The position numbers were made by a program, and so were the translations under genes. Below the pieces are notes generated by a model. It was not told the DNA's origin, did no database searches, and saw only the letters and a program-made list of their open reading frames with translations. A stretch of DNA of 64,000 nt, from NCBI RefSeq assembly GCF_028994805.1, contig NZ_JAJQQP010000010.1, forward strand, positions 124,001 through 188,000, given 5' to 3'. Shown piece by piece: positions 1-7,655 of this stretch; position 1 is the first letter of the stretch, and each line of letters opens with the position of its first letter. This DNA comes from Promicromonospora iranensis. Its GTDB lineage: Bacteria; Actinomycetota; Actinomycetes; Actinomycetales; Cellulomonadaceae.

Positions 1-2
1 CG

Positions 3-740
3 GTGCGGACCGGCGAGGTGATCAAGGCCTCCGCGACCGACCCGTCCGCCGACGGCGACCCGCGCTTCACCGTCACCCTCGCCGACGGCGCCACGCTGCA
101 CGCGCGCCGGCTCCTCGTGGCCACCGGCCTGCGTGACGTGCTGCCCGACGTCCCCGGGCTGGCCGAGCACTGGGGCCGCGGTGTGGTGCACTGCCCCTAC
201 TGCCACGGGTGGGAGGTCCGCGACGAGCCGATCGGCGTCATCGCGACCGGGCCGGCGTCGGTCCACCAGGCGCTCCTGTTCCGCCAGCTGACCGACGACC
301 TCGTCTACTTCGTCCGTGGCACCACGCTGGACGAGGAGACCCGGGACCGCTTCGCGGCACGCGGCATCCGGGTCGTCGACGACGCCGTCGACCAGGTCGT
401 GGCCGACGACGACGGGGGCATCGCGGGCGTGCGGCTCGCGGACGGCCGGCTCGTGGCCCGGCGGGTCCTCTCCGTCGCGACCACCATGCTGGCGCGCACC
501 GACGGCCTGGAGGACCTGGGGCTGCCGATGCAGGACCTGCCCCATGGCATGGGCCGCCACGTCGTGACCGGGATGGCCGGGACCACCGAGGTGCCGGGCG
601 TCTGGGTGGCCGGTAACACGACCGACGCGTCCGCTCAGGTCGGCGCCTCTGCGGCGGCCGGCGCGATGGCCGGTGCCCACATCAACGCCGACCTGGTGAC
701 CGCCGACACCGCAGCGGCCCTCGCGGAGACACTCCGGTAG
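3..740 (+). CDS. NAD(P)/FAD-dependent oxidoreductase, thioredoxin-reductase-like (5' truncated)
   Basis: This is the C-terminal 245 residues of a flavoprotein of the thioredoxin reductase-like class; the N-terminal FAD-binding GxGxxG segment lies outside the window, so the true start is not visible. Visible marks are the ATGLRD strand after the first FAD half, the motif HCPYCHGWEV (Cys about residues 64 and 67), and the closing FAD segment with GNTTDASAQVGASAAAGA and INADL. The CPYC pair differs from the CATC pair of true thioredoxin reductases and is typical of actinobacterial paralogues that probably do not reduce thioredoxin. The substrate is unknown. The gene ends at TAG, 44 bases before the HNH gene. 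Confidence 0.85.
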   Translation: MRTGEVIKASATDPSADGDPRFTVTLADGATLHARRLLVATGLRDVLPDVPGLAEHWGRGVVHCPYCHGWEVRDEPIGVIATGPASVHQALLFRQLTDDLVYFVRGTTLDEETRDRFAARGIRVVDDAVDQVVADDDGGIAGVRLADGRLVARRVLSVATTMLARTDGLEDLGLPMQDLPHGMGRHVVTGMAGTTEVPGVWVAGNTTDASAQVGASAAAGAMAGAHINADLVTADTAAALAETLR

Positions 741-784
741 CGTGTGCGTCCCCTTCCGACTGCCCGTCGACGTACTGTGCAGCT

Positions 785-1159
785 GTGCGCCCCCGCCGCA
801 AGTTCCCGACCGCCACGCTGTCGACGGCAGCACGCGCGCGGTACACGAAGCGGCGGCAGCGCCGGCTCGCCCGTGTAGAGAACGACCTCACCGCCGCGCA
901 GTGGGCCGACCTTCTCGCCGCCTGGGCGGGGTGCGCCTATTGCGGGGCAGAGAGCGCCGAGCTTCAGCGTGACTGCGTCACGCCGATCTCGCGTGGCGGC
1001 CGCTACACCCTGGAGAACGTGGTTCCTGCCTGCCCGTCCTGCAACGCGAGCAAGCACAACAGCGAGGTCACCGGGTGGCTCCGGCGCAAGAAGCTCGACG
1101 AGCGCACCTTCCTGCTGCGCCACGCGACGATCCTGCCCACCCTTCGTCCTGCCGGCTAG
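785..1159 (+). CDS. HNH endonuclease-like small protein
   Basis: The product is a 124-residue basic protein with an HNH/treble-clef core. Two zinc-type pairs are visible, CAYC near residue 50 and CPSC near residue 83, followed by NASK. The usual D-H-V-x-P at the start of the core reads R-D-C-V-T-P here, so the first His appears replaced by Cys. ISRGGRYTLENVVPAC matches the rest of the family pattern. The N-terminal 40 residues are rich in Arg and Lys and could contact DNA. The GTG start gives the full basic N-terminus; no strong ribosome binding site precedes it. The physiological role is unknown: HNH proteins of this size can be stand-alone nucleases or phage-derived. There is no mobile element nearby. 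Confidence 0.7.
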   Translation: MRPRRKFPTATLSTAARARYTKRRQRRLARVENDLTAAQWADLLAAWAGCAYCGAESAELQRDCVTPISRGGRYTLENVVPACPSCNASKHNSEVTGWLRRKKLDERTFLLRHATILPTLRPAG

Positions 1160-1239
1160 GCATGCTGGCCGGCCCCAGGCAGGCCGCTGCGAGGCAGAGG
1201 TGCGAGGCAGCGGGCAGCACGGTCGCCGGACAGGACGAA

Positions 1240-1277
1240 AGCCGGTGGGCGCCCGCTGACGCGGGAGCCCACCGGCT
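1240..1277. terminator. Bidirectional hairpin terminator
   Basis: Arms AGCCGGTGGGC and GCCCACCGGCT enclose a second 5-bp stem (CCCGC/GCGGG) with a TGAC loop. It lies between the convergent HNH gene and the minus-strand gene at 1302-1865, so it can serve both. As usual in high-GC actinobacteria it has no U-tract. Confidence 0.75.
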
Positions 1278-1301
1278 CGTTCACCACCGGACGAGCGACG
1301 G

Positions 1302-1865
1302 TCAGTCGCAGGCGTCGCAGCGGCCGGTCGCGGGCAGCTGCATGTAGCAGCCCGGGCAGCTCGCGGGAGCGGCGTCGGGCGCGTGCGCGAAGGTGTTGGT
1401 CTGCGTTCCGGAGAACCCGGCCATCAGGACGCGCTTGTACCCGCCGCCGTCCTGCTGGAGGTCGACGAAACCCTTGTTGAAGAAGGCGCTCGCATCCTGA
1501 CCGGGGCCGGCCGACACCGCCACGTACGAGCGGGACGAGGGGATCCAGATGCGGGTCTTGTCGAGGCCCTCGGCGATCTCGCGCATCGCCGGACGGTGCA
1601 CCTGCGGGATCGGCAGCGCCTCGAGCGCGGCCTCGAACGAGTCGAAGTCGTCGGGGGTGGCGCCCGAGAGTGCCACGAGGCACGTCTTGCACACCTTGAA
1701 CTTCTGCCTGTCGAGGTCGGTCGCCGGCTGCAGGGAAGCCAGGCGATCCTCGGACAGGTGCTGGCAGTCCCTACCGTGCAGGACCTTGCCGTATGGAACC
1801 CGGAAGAGGAGCTCTACCGGGATCTCTGCTCCTGCCAGTGCAGGGGTCTCGCTGGACGTAGTCAC
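1302..1865 (-). CDS. Uncharacterised protein with two cysteine/histidine zinc-type motifs
   Basis: I do not recognise the family. The product has 187 residues. An N-terminal segment reads H-G-R-D-C-Q-H and then KVCKTCL, a plausible zinc site (C/H...CxxC). The C-terminus ends CPGCYMQLPATGRCDACD, a four-cysteine ribbon. The middle part, with PSSRSYVAVSAGPGQDASAFFNKGF, looks like a folded beta-rich domain. The start is GTG, preceded by TAACAG and no clear ribosome binding site, so a leaderless message is possible. It lies alone between a terminator and the DinB-like gene. No function is inferred. Confidence 0.6.
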   Translation of the reverse strand: MTTSSETPALAGAEIPVELLFRVPYGKVLHGRDCQHLSEDRLASLQPATDLDRQKFKVCKTCLVALSGATPDDFDSFEAALEALPIPQVHRPAMREIAEGLDKTRIWIPSSRSYVAVSAGPGQDASAFFNKGFVDLQQDGGGYKRVLMAGFSGTQTNTFAHAPDAAPASCPGCYMQLPATGRCDACD

Positions 1866-2022
1866 CTGTTAAGTATCACTGCTGAAAGTGGCCTGTGGGG
1901 CCGCCTCGGCGAACTCGTCCTCGGACGGGCGCCTGAGGCGGCCCCGCCGATCGTGCGCCGGGCCGTGCGTCCGTGCTCGTCAACGGCTCGTCAGAGGCCC
2001 CTGCGCGATCCGTCGCGCATGG

Positions 2023-2544
2023 TCATGCGGCGGCCCGCAGCATGCGGAGGTGACCGATCTCGGTGACGTTCTTCATGAGCTCGGCATTCACCCACGCGAG
2101 CATGCGAGCGACCGTGTACTCAGGGTCGTCCTGCGGCGGGAACATGGCGACGGTCTCCAGCTCGGTGTCGGTGAGGCCGTCGAGCACTGCTACCCAGTCC
2201 TCGCGCAGGCCACGCAGCCACGCGACGGCGGCGGGCCCGTCGCCCGGCCACGTGACGTCGGTCCGATCCCGGGGCGGCAGCCCCCGCGCGTGATCGATCG
2301 CCACGCTCCACCACCAGCCGATGTGCCAGCTCACCCAGGCGATGGTGGGCACGGGAACCGGGTCCGGCTCCGTGTCCGCCCAGTCCGGCGCCCAGGCACC
2401 GTCGGCGGCCGGGCGTACCGTCCAGCAGAGGGCGGCGGGCTCCCACAGGAAGTCCGCGGGCTCCAGCCGCTCCAGGTGGTACTCGAACAGCGACCAGGTG
2501 AGGTCGAACTGCCAGCGCAACAGGTCACGTCGGGAATCGCTCAC
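2023..2544 (-). CDS. DinB-family (four-helix, metal-dependent) protein
   Basis: The 173-residue product has the layout of the DinB/YfiT-like four-helix family: an N-terminal helix RRDLLRWQFDLTWSLFEYHLERL, the SWHIGWWWSVAIDHARG segment whose His residues correspond to metal ligands in relatives, and a C-terminal helix NAELMKNVTEIGHLRML with a further His. Family members are thiol-dependent transferases or damage-related proteins, but this one cannot be assigned a substrate. It stands alone between the protein at 1302-1865 and the reductase at 2612-3298, all on the minus strand, with about 160 and 70 bases between neighbours, so they are not tightly linked. Confidence 0.8.
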   Translation of the reverse strand: MSDSRRDLLRWQFDLTWSLFEYHLERLEPADFLWEPAALCWTVRPAADGAWAPDWADTEPDPVPVPTIAWVSWHIGWWWSVAIDHARGLPPRDRTDVTWPGDGPAAVAWLRGLREDWVAVLDGLTDTELETVAMFPPQDDPEYTVARMLAWVNAELMKNVTEIGHLRMLRAAA

Positions 2545-2611
2545 CCGAGGACCCTGACACGCCCTCCCTCGTCCAGGAAAGCGGTTATCCGGCGGCTGGC
2601 CTCCCCCGCTG

Positions 2612-3298
2612 CTACCAGGGCAGCACCCCGTTCTCGTCCTGGAAGGTGCCGGTCGGCCCGTCCGGACCGAGGGTCGCCAGCCGCACGACGGTCCGCGCGC
2701 TCTCCTCCACCGGCCTGCCGATGCCGTAGGCCGCGGTCATGTCCGTGGCGGTCGCCCCGGGCTCGAGCGCGTTGAACGTGATGTCCGGCTGGGACTTCGA
2801 GTACTGCACGGTCAGCATGGTCGCCGCCGCCTTGGACGCTGCGTAGAGCGCGAGCGGTATGCCGAACTCGGGACGGTCAGGATTGGTCACCGCCCAGAAC
2901 GAGCCCATACTGCTCGAGACGGTCACCACGACCGCCTTCGAGGACTTGTGCAGCAGGGGCAGTGCCGCCTCGGTGACCCGCACCATGCCCACCGCGTTGG
3001 TGTCGAAGGCCCGCAGGGCCGCTGGACCGTCCACGGGCCCGTCCGCCAGGATCCCCGCGTTGTGCACCAGGACGTCGAGCACGCCCTCGGCCGAGCCGAT
3101 GGTCACCAGCGCGCCGGCGACCGAGGCGTCGTCGGTCACGTCGAGCTGTACGAACCGGGCGCCGAGCGTGGCTGCCGCCTTCTCCCCCCGCTCGACGTCC
3201 CGCGCCCCGATGTAGACGGTGTGGCCCAGCTCCAGGAGCTGGCGGGCTGTCTCGTAGCCGATGCCCTTGTTGGCTCCGGTGATCAGTGCGACGGTCAT
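2612..3298 (-). CDS. Short-chain dehydrogenase/reductase (SDR)
   Basis: The product is a classical SDR of 228 residues. It begins MTVALITGANKGIGYETA (cofactor motif TGxxxGIG), has the VLVHNAGIL strand, a Ser in SSSMGS, and the catalytic YAASK. The Arg in IGARDVERG after beta-2 favours NADPH. The ATG at 3298 puts the Rossmann fold at the very N-terminus and has GAGGGAGAC upstream. An in-frame open stretch extending further upstream overlaps the divergent regulator and is not used. It is divergent from the XRE-family regulator at 3440, a common pairing in actinobacteria in which the regulator controls the reductase. The substrate is unknown. Confidence 0.88.
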   Translation of the reverse strand: MTVALITGANKGIGYETARQLLELGHTVYIGARDVERGEKAAATLGARFVQLDVTDDASVAGALVTIGSAEGVLDVLVHNAGILADGPVDGPAALRAFDTNAVGMVRVTEAALPLLHKSSKAVVVTVSSSMGSFWAVTNPDRPEFGIPLALYAASKAAATMLTVQYSKSQPDITFNALEPGATATDMTAAYGIGRPVEESARTVVRLATLGPDGPTGTFQDENGVLPW

Positions 3299-3321
3299 GC
3301 GTCTCCCTCGTCGAAATACCT

Positions 3322-3345
3322 GGCCCGACCGGGCCGTTGGCAACG
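3322..3345. promoter_or_regulatory. Two adjacent palindromes between divergent SDR and XRE regulator
   Basis: GGCCCGACCGGGCC (3322-3335) is a perfect dyad, and CGTTGGCAACG (3335-3345) is a second one abutting it. They sit in the 141-base divergent promoter region and are the best candidates for operators of the adjacent regulator. Confidence 0.45.
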
Positions 3346-3439
3346 CTATGGACGTCCACCCGCACCGACCAGAGCCCTCCCGAGCCTGGGGTGTGACAGG
3401 GCCCCCGCTCCGTGCGGCCCGGCGCCATAGGTTGATCTC

Positions 3440-4300
3440 GTGAGCAAGAACCCGAACACCCTGGGCGCCTACCTGCGCGCCCGACGCGAGCTGGTGACCC
3501 CGCAGCAGGCAGGTATCCCCGAGGTCGGCGTGCGGCGCGTTCCCGGGCTGCGCCGCGAGGAGGTCGCCATGCTCGCCGGGATCAGCGCCGACTACTACCT
3601 GCGGCTGGAGCGGGGCCGGGACCGCAACCCGTCGGTACAGGTGCTCGAGTCGATAGCGCGGGTGCTCCAGCTCGACGACGACCATCTCGCCTACCTGCTG
3701 TCGCTGGTCGTGGAAGCGCCCCGGCAGCACAGGCACCGGGCGCGCACGGCGAGCGTGCCGGCCGGGGCGCTCAAGCTCCTGGGCTCCCTCGCCCAGCCCG
3801 CCTTCATCGAGGACCGGTACTTCGACGTCCTGGCCTCGAACGCTCTGGCCAGGGCACTCTCCCCCCGCCTCGCCGTCGGGGGCAACCAGCTGCGGGACAT
3901 GTTCCTGGACCCGGCCGAGCAGGCCCTCTACCCCGGGTGGGCCGACTACACCGAGTGCTTCGTCGCCAACCTGCGCCAGGCGGTGGGCACCGACATCGAC
4001 GATCCACGCTTCATCGACCTGGTCGGCGAGCTCTCGCTGGGCAGCCCCCTGTTCCGCCAGCTCTGGGCCCGCCACGAGGTACGCGGACAGCGCGGCGGGC
4101 TGATCCGGCTCGACCACCCCCAGGTCGGGGAGGTCACCCTCAACCGGGAACGACTGGAGATCGGCGGGAGCGAGGGCCTGATGCTGGTGGTGTTCCACCC
4201 GGACGCCGGGTCCGGCGACGCAGACAAGCTGGCCCTCCTGGCGTCCGCCGGTCTACCCACGTCGGGCAGGGCGACCCACACCCCCGCTGAGGCCGACTAG
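3440..4300 (+). CDS. XRE/HTH transcriptional regulator with MmyB-like ligand-binding domain
   Basis: The 286-residue product has an N-terminal helix-turn-helix (LGAYLRARRELV, then GLRREEVAMLAGISADYYLRLERGR, about residues 8-60), matching the family of actinobacterial regulators that pair with reductases. The C-terminal part (FDVLASNALARALSP, NQLRDMFLDP, YPGWADY) is the MmyB-like domain, which in characterised relatives has a PAS-type fold and binds a small molecule. The start is GTG. A TAGGTT -10-like hexamer (3428-3433) ends six bases upstream, so the message is probably leaderless. It probably represses or activates the divergent SDR gene and itself through the dyads at 3322-3345. Confidence 0.9.
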   Translation: MSKNPNTLGAYLRARRELVTPQQAGIPEVGVRRVPGLRREEVAMLAGISADYYLRLERGRDRNPSVQVLESIARVLQLDDDHLAYLLSLVVEAPRQHRHRARTASVPAGALKLLGSLAQPAFIEDRYFDVLASNALARALSPRLAVGGNQLRDMFLDPAEQALYPGWADYTECFVANLRQAVGTDIDDPRFIDLVGELSLGSPLFRQLWARHEVRGQRGGLIRLDHPQVGEVTLNRERLEIGGSEGLMLVVFHPDAGSGDADKLALLASAGLPTSGRATHTPAEAD

Positions 4301-4480
4301 GAGCGTGACCGGTCGCTTCCACCTCCCACCGCGGCGGTCGTGCAGGTGGTCGGGCGCCTGCCCGGTGGCCGCCGGACCGGTGGCCACATACCGGATTACT
4401 GCTGACCGGATGGGCTGCTTATCAGACTGCGGGCGCGCAGGGCTGCGGCGGTGACTTCGGTCCGATGCATCGCGCGCACA

Positions 4481-4548
4481 TGACTTCGGTCGGTTGCTCT
4501 GAGATCGGTCGGTTAATTGACCGATCTCAGAGCAACCGACCGAAGTCA
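4481..4548. repeat. Perfect 30-bp inverted repeat (long hairpin)
   Basis: The left arm 4481-4510 begins TGACTTCGGTCGGTTGCTCT and the right arm 4519-4548 is its exact reverse complement; the loop is GGTTAATT. A partial direct copy of the outer end (TGACTTCGGTC) lies just upstream, at about 4452. The hairpin sits in the 378-base gap between the XRE regulator and the methyltransferase gene, both on the plus strand. No other gene is visible in that gap. Thirty bases of perfect pairing is longer than normal terminators here, so it may be a REP-like or miniature mobile element that also stops transcription. Confidence 0.8.
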
Positions 4549-4678
4549 GCATCCCGGGCTGACGCCTCGCGCGTAGCGGTTCACCAGCAGGCCGGCGGGA
4601 GGAGCCACTTCAGGGGATCTTCCTGCCGGCCGCCGCTACGGTGTCGCCAGGCACATCACCGACTGTGAACGGGGCACC

Positions 4679-5320
4679 ATGGCGAGACGACCGAGCACGG
4701 ACCGCCTCCGACGGCACTGGGACCGGCAGTCCGCGGGCTACGACCGGAAGATGGACCGCGCCGAGCGCCTGTTCGGCGACACTCGTGACTGGGTGTGCCG
4801 CCAGGCGACGGGGCAGGTCCTCGAGGTCGCCGTCGGCACCGGCCTGAACCTCGGCCGGTATCCCGAGCAGGTCACGCTGACCGGCATGGACCTCAGCCCG
4901 GCGATGCTCGACGGCGCCCGCGAACGTGCGGCCGCGCTGGGCCGTGACGTCGACCTCCGGGTCGGCGACGCTCAGCAGCTCGAGTTCGACGACGCCTCGT
5001 TCGACACCGTGGTCTGCACCTTCGGGCTGTGCGCGGTGCCCGACGACCAGGGCGCCGTCGACGAGATGGTGCGGGTGCTGCGCCCTGGTGGCCTGCTGCT
5101 GCTCGCGGACCACGTGGTCAGCACCTCGCCCGTGGTCCGGCTGCTCCAGGCGGCCGCCGAGCTGTACAGCGTGCCGGTCGAGAACGAGCACTTCCGGCGG
5201 CGTCCGATCCGGCACGTCAGGGCCGCCGGGCTCGACGTCGAGCGGCAGGACCGGTTCACGAAGGGGACCATCGAGCGTCTCGCGGCTCGCAAGCCCGCGA
5301 CCCACGCCGTCGCCGGTTGA
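4679..5320 (+). CDS. Class I SAM-dependent methyltransferase
   Basis: The product has 213 residues. Motif I is VLEVAVGTGLNLGRYP (SAM-binding GxGxG-like), motif II GMDLSPAMLDGAR, then VGDAQQLEFDDASFDTVVCTFGLCAVPD and the post-motif LRPGGLLLLADHV. The pattern resembles the UbiE/PmtA-like class of small-molecule or phospholipid methyltransferases. ATG follows AACGGGGCACC; a TACGGT hexamer at about 4637 could be the -10 box. It is followed 63 bases downstream by another methyltransferase on the same strand, so the two may share a message. The substrate cannot be told. Confidence 0.85.
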   Translation: MARRPSTDRLRRHWDRQSAGYDRKMDRAERLFGDTRDWVCRQATGQVLEVAVGTGLNLGRYPEQVTLTGMDLSPAMLDGARERAAALGRDVDLRVGDAQQLEFDDASFDTVVCTFGLCAVPDDQGAVDEMVRVLRPGGLLLLADHVVSTSPVVRLLQAAAELYSVPVENEHFRRRPIRHVRAAGLDVERQDRFTKGTIERLAARKPATHAVAG

Positions 5321-5383
5321 CTTCATGTCGACGTGAGCTCGCATCATGACGGGGACACAGTCGACCCGACCGGACGAGGACAC

Positions 5384-5992
5384 ATGGGCGCGCAGCACTG
5401 GGACGAGCGGTATCGCAGCCGGGGTCGACTCTTCAGCGGGAACCCCAACGGGGTGCTCGTCACCGAGGCCGCCGGCCTGGCACCGGGCCGGGCGCTCGAC
5501 GTCGGCTGCGGTGAGGGCGGAGATGCACTCTGGCTGGCCGGGCGCGGGTGGCAGGTGACCGCCGTCGACATCTCCCAGGTCGCCCTGGACCGCGGCGCTG
5601 CCGCGGCCGCGGAAGCGGAGCTGACGGGGCGGGTGACGTGGCAGCAAGCCGACCTCACCGCCACGCCACCGCCCACCGGGCCGTTCGACCTGGTGTCGCT
5701 CCAATACTTCCCGCTCCCCGCCCGGACGGGCCACGCCGCGGTGCACCGCCTCCTGGACGTGGTGGCGCCCGGCGGCGCGCTGCTCGTCGGCAGCCACGAC
5801 ATGTCCGACCTGGCCACGTACCGCCACCCGGACTTCGACCCCGCCGACTACTACGCGCCCGGTGACATCGCGCAGCTCCTCGGCGACGACTGGGCCGTCG
5901 AGGTCAACGAGAGCAGGCTCCGCACCACCGCCCCGCCCGAGGGCACGCACCACGTCCACGACACCGTGCTGCGCGCCCGGCGCCTGCGGTGA
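5384..5992 (+). CDS. Class I SAM-dependent methyltransferase (TehB/TPMT-like)
   Basis: The ATG at 5384 is preceded by a good ribosome binding site (CGAGGA, spacing about 5) and gives 202 residues beginning MGAQHWDERYRSRGRLFSGNPNG, the usual opening of this family; an in-frame upstream start lacks such a site. SAM motifs: GRALDVGCGEGGDALWLAGRGW, VTAVDISQVAL and FDLVSLQYFPL. Relatives methylate thiols, tellurite or other small toxic compounds; the substrate here is unknown. It ends only nine bases before the stop of the convergent SDR gene at 6002, with no terminator hairpin visible between them. Confidence 0.85.
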   Translation: MGAQHWDERYRSRGRLFSGNPNGVLVTEAAGLAPGRALDVGCGEGGDALWLAGRGWQVTAVDISQVALDRGAAAAAEAELTGRVTWQQADLTATPPPTGPFDLVSLQYFPLPARTGHAAVHRLLDVVAPGGALLVGSHDMSDLATYRHPDFDPADYYAPGDIAQLLGDDWAVEVNESRLRTTAPPEGTHHVHDTVLRARRLR

Positions 5993-6001
5993 AAGGGCTC
6001 G

Positions 6002-6730
6002 TCAGGCGGCTGCCAGGGCAGCCAGAGCGCGAGCCATCGCGGCGTTGAACTCCTCCGGCGCCAGCGGCAGCCGCGCCTTGACGTCCCGGCTCCACTGGTC
6101 GGCGAGGACCTCGGCGGAGCCTGCCTCCACGCCGTCGAGCACCGCGTCGGCCAGGTCCGACGGTGCGAGCTTGGCCACGGGCCACCCGGCCGCCATGTCG
6201 GTGTCGGCCAGCCCCAGGTGGACGCCGGTCACGAGCGTGCCCTGCTCGGCGAGCTCCAGCCGTACACCGTTGGTCATGGCCCACGCGGCGCCCTTGGTCA
6301 GGTGGTAGCTGTTGCCGCGGTCGACCCCGAACCACGACATGGCGGAGAGGATGTTCACGATCGCGCCGCCACCGTTCGCGGCGAGGGTCGGCGCGAGCTC
6401 CCGGATCATCGCCAGACCGCCGAACAGGTTGGTCTCCAGCTCGTGGCGCAGGCGGTCGAGCGGGCCGGTCACCAGGTCGGTCGACGTCTGGATGCCCGCG
6501 TTGTTGACCAGCAGCGAGACGTCGGGGGCAGCCTGCGCCGCCGCACGTACCGACGCCGGGTCGGTGATGTCGAGGGCCAGCACCTCGACGCCGGGGAGGT
6601 CCACGGTCTCGGGGCGCCGGGCCGCCGCGTAGACGGTGCGCGCGCCCCGTTCGAGAAGGCGCTGGGCGATGGCGCGGCCCAGACCGCGGTTGGCTCCGGT
6701 GACGAGGGCGACCGAGTTGTTGATGTCCAT
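6002..6730 (-). CDS. Short-chain dehydrogenase/reductase (SDR)
   Basis: The 242-residue product is a classical SDR: SVALVTGANRGLGRAIA (cofactor site), VNNAGIQ, catalytic Ser in LSAMSWFG and YHLTK as the YxxxK variant. The start is the ATG at 6730, MDINNSVALVTG. The -10 candidate (TAGCGT on the minus strand) ends seven bases upstream, which predicts a leaderless message, and an 18-bp dyad fills the long spacer of that promoter, as in MerR-controlled genes. The substrate is unknown. It is convergent with the methyltransferase at 5384-5992. Confidence 0.88.
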   Translation of the reverse strand: MDINNSVALVTGANRGLGRAIAQRLLERGARTVYAAARRPETVDLPGVEVLALDITDPASVRAAAQAAPDVSLLVNNAGIQTSTDLVTGPLDRLRHELETNLFGGLAMIRELAPTLAANGGGAIVNILSAMSWFGVDRGNSYHLTKGAAWAMTNGVRLELAEQGTLVTGVHLGLADTDMAAGWPVAKLAPSDLADAVLDGVEAGSAEVLADQWSRDVKARLPLAPEEFNAAMARALAALAAA

Positions 6731-6737
6731 GCCCCGC

Positions 6738-6769
6738 ACGCTAAGACCTGACGTTGACGTCAGGGGCAA
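6738..6769 (-). promoter_or_regulatory. MerR-type promoter with dyad operator
   Basis: On the minus strand, -35 TTGCCC (6764-6769) and -10 TAGCGT (6738-6743) are 20 bp apart, longer than the usual 17. The spacer holds the dyad CCTGACGTTGACGTCAGG (6747-6764, ACGTCAGG half-sites). Over-long spacers filled by a dyad are the hallmark of promoters activated by MerR-family regulators. No regulator gene is adjacent; the nearest MerR gene is at 12405. Confidence 0.55.
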
Positions 6770-6779
6770 GAGGGCCGGT

Positions 6780-7652
6780 TCAGCGCCGCCCACCGGTGGC
6801 CCGGCCGCGGTGCCGTAGCCACCAGGTCAGCGCCACGCTGAGCACCAGCAGCACGGCGACCACCGCTGCCATTCCCCCGGCGCCGAGCATGTCCACGCCG
6901 TCGACCAGCCAGCGCTGGACGTTCCGTCCTGCGCCGATGACCGGGTCGTCCAGAGCGCCGTCGCGCAGCACCCGGATGTCGTACCAGCCGTAGTAGGCCA
7001 CGTACACACCGGCGACCAGCAGGAGGCCGCCCCCCAGCCGCGGGACGATCTGACCGACCTTCCGCAGCCACGCCACCACCGCCGTCTGTGCCAGGGCCAC
7101 CGCGAGCGAGACCGCCACGATCACCAGGCCCATGCCCAGCGCGTAGGCGCCGAACACCGCGAGCCCGGCGGCGACCGACTCCGCCCGGAAGCTCGCCACC
7201 ACCGTGGCGAGGAACGGCGCGATCGTGCAGCTCAGCGAGGCGGTCGCGTACGCGACGCCGAACATCGCCATCGACGACGCCGACCGGGTCAGCGTCGGCC
7301 GCTTGACCCCGGCGACCCGCAGGCCGGGCAGGTCACGCCCGGCCAGCAGCCAGGCGCCCAGCCCGATCAGCACGACGCCGAGCACCACCGTGAACCACGG
7401 CAGGTACCGCTGCACCACACCGACGCTGGAGGCCAGCGTGAGCAGCAGCCCGAAGGCGCCGAACACGGCGGTGAACCCCGCGGTCATGGCCAGTGCGAAG
7501 GCGAGCGCCCGCCGGATCGCCACCGCGCGCCCGGGTGTCTCCTTGCCCATGACCAGCATCGAGGCATACGCGGGGAGCATCGCGAACCCGCAGGGGTTCA
7601 CCACGGCGACCATCCCGGCAGCCAGCGCGAGCCCGAGCGGCAGTCCGTCCAT
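6780..7652 (-). CDS. ccdA: CcdA/DsbD-type thiol-disulfide transmembrane transporter
   Basis: The product has 290 residues and is largely hydrophobic, with six to eight predicted membrane segments. It moves reducing equivalents across the membrane to extracytoplasmic thioredoxin-like proteins. Key marks are NPCGFAMLPAY (Cys21) in the first segment and SLSCTIAPF in the fourth, the paired redox cysteines of this family. The gene starts three bases after the stop of the thioredoxin-like lipoprotein, so the two form an operon and probably a functional electron-transfer pair, used for cytochrome c maturation or for general disulfide reduction. Confidence 0.9.
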   Translation of the reverse strand: MDGLPLGLALAAGMVAVVNPCGFAMLPAYASMLVMGKETPGRAVAIRRALAFALAMTAGFTAVFGAFGLLLTLASSVGVVQRYLPWFTVVLGVVLIGLGAWLLAGRDLPGLRVAGVKRPTLTRSASSMAMFGVAYATASLSCTIAPFLATVVASFRAESVAAGLAVFGAYALGMGLVIVAVSLAVALAQTAVVAWLRKVGQIVPRLGGGLLLVAGVYVAYYGWYDIRVLRDGALDDPVIGAGRNVQRWLVDGVDMLGAGGMAAVVAVLLVLSVALTWWLRHRGRATGGRR

Positions 7653-7655
7653 GCC

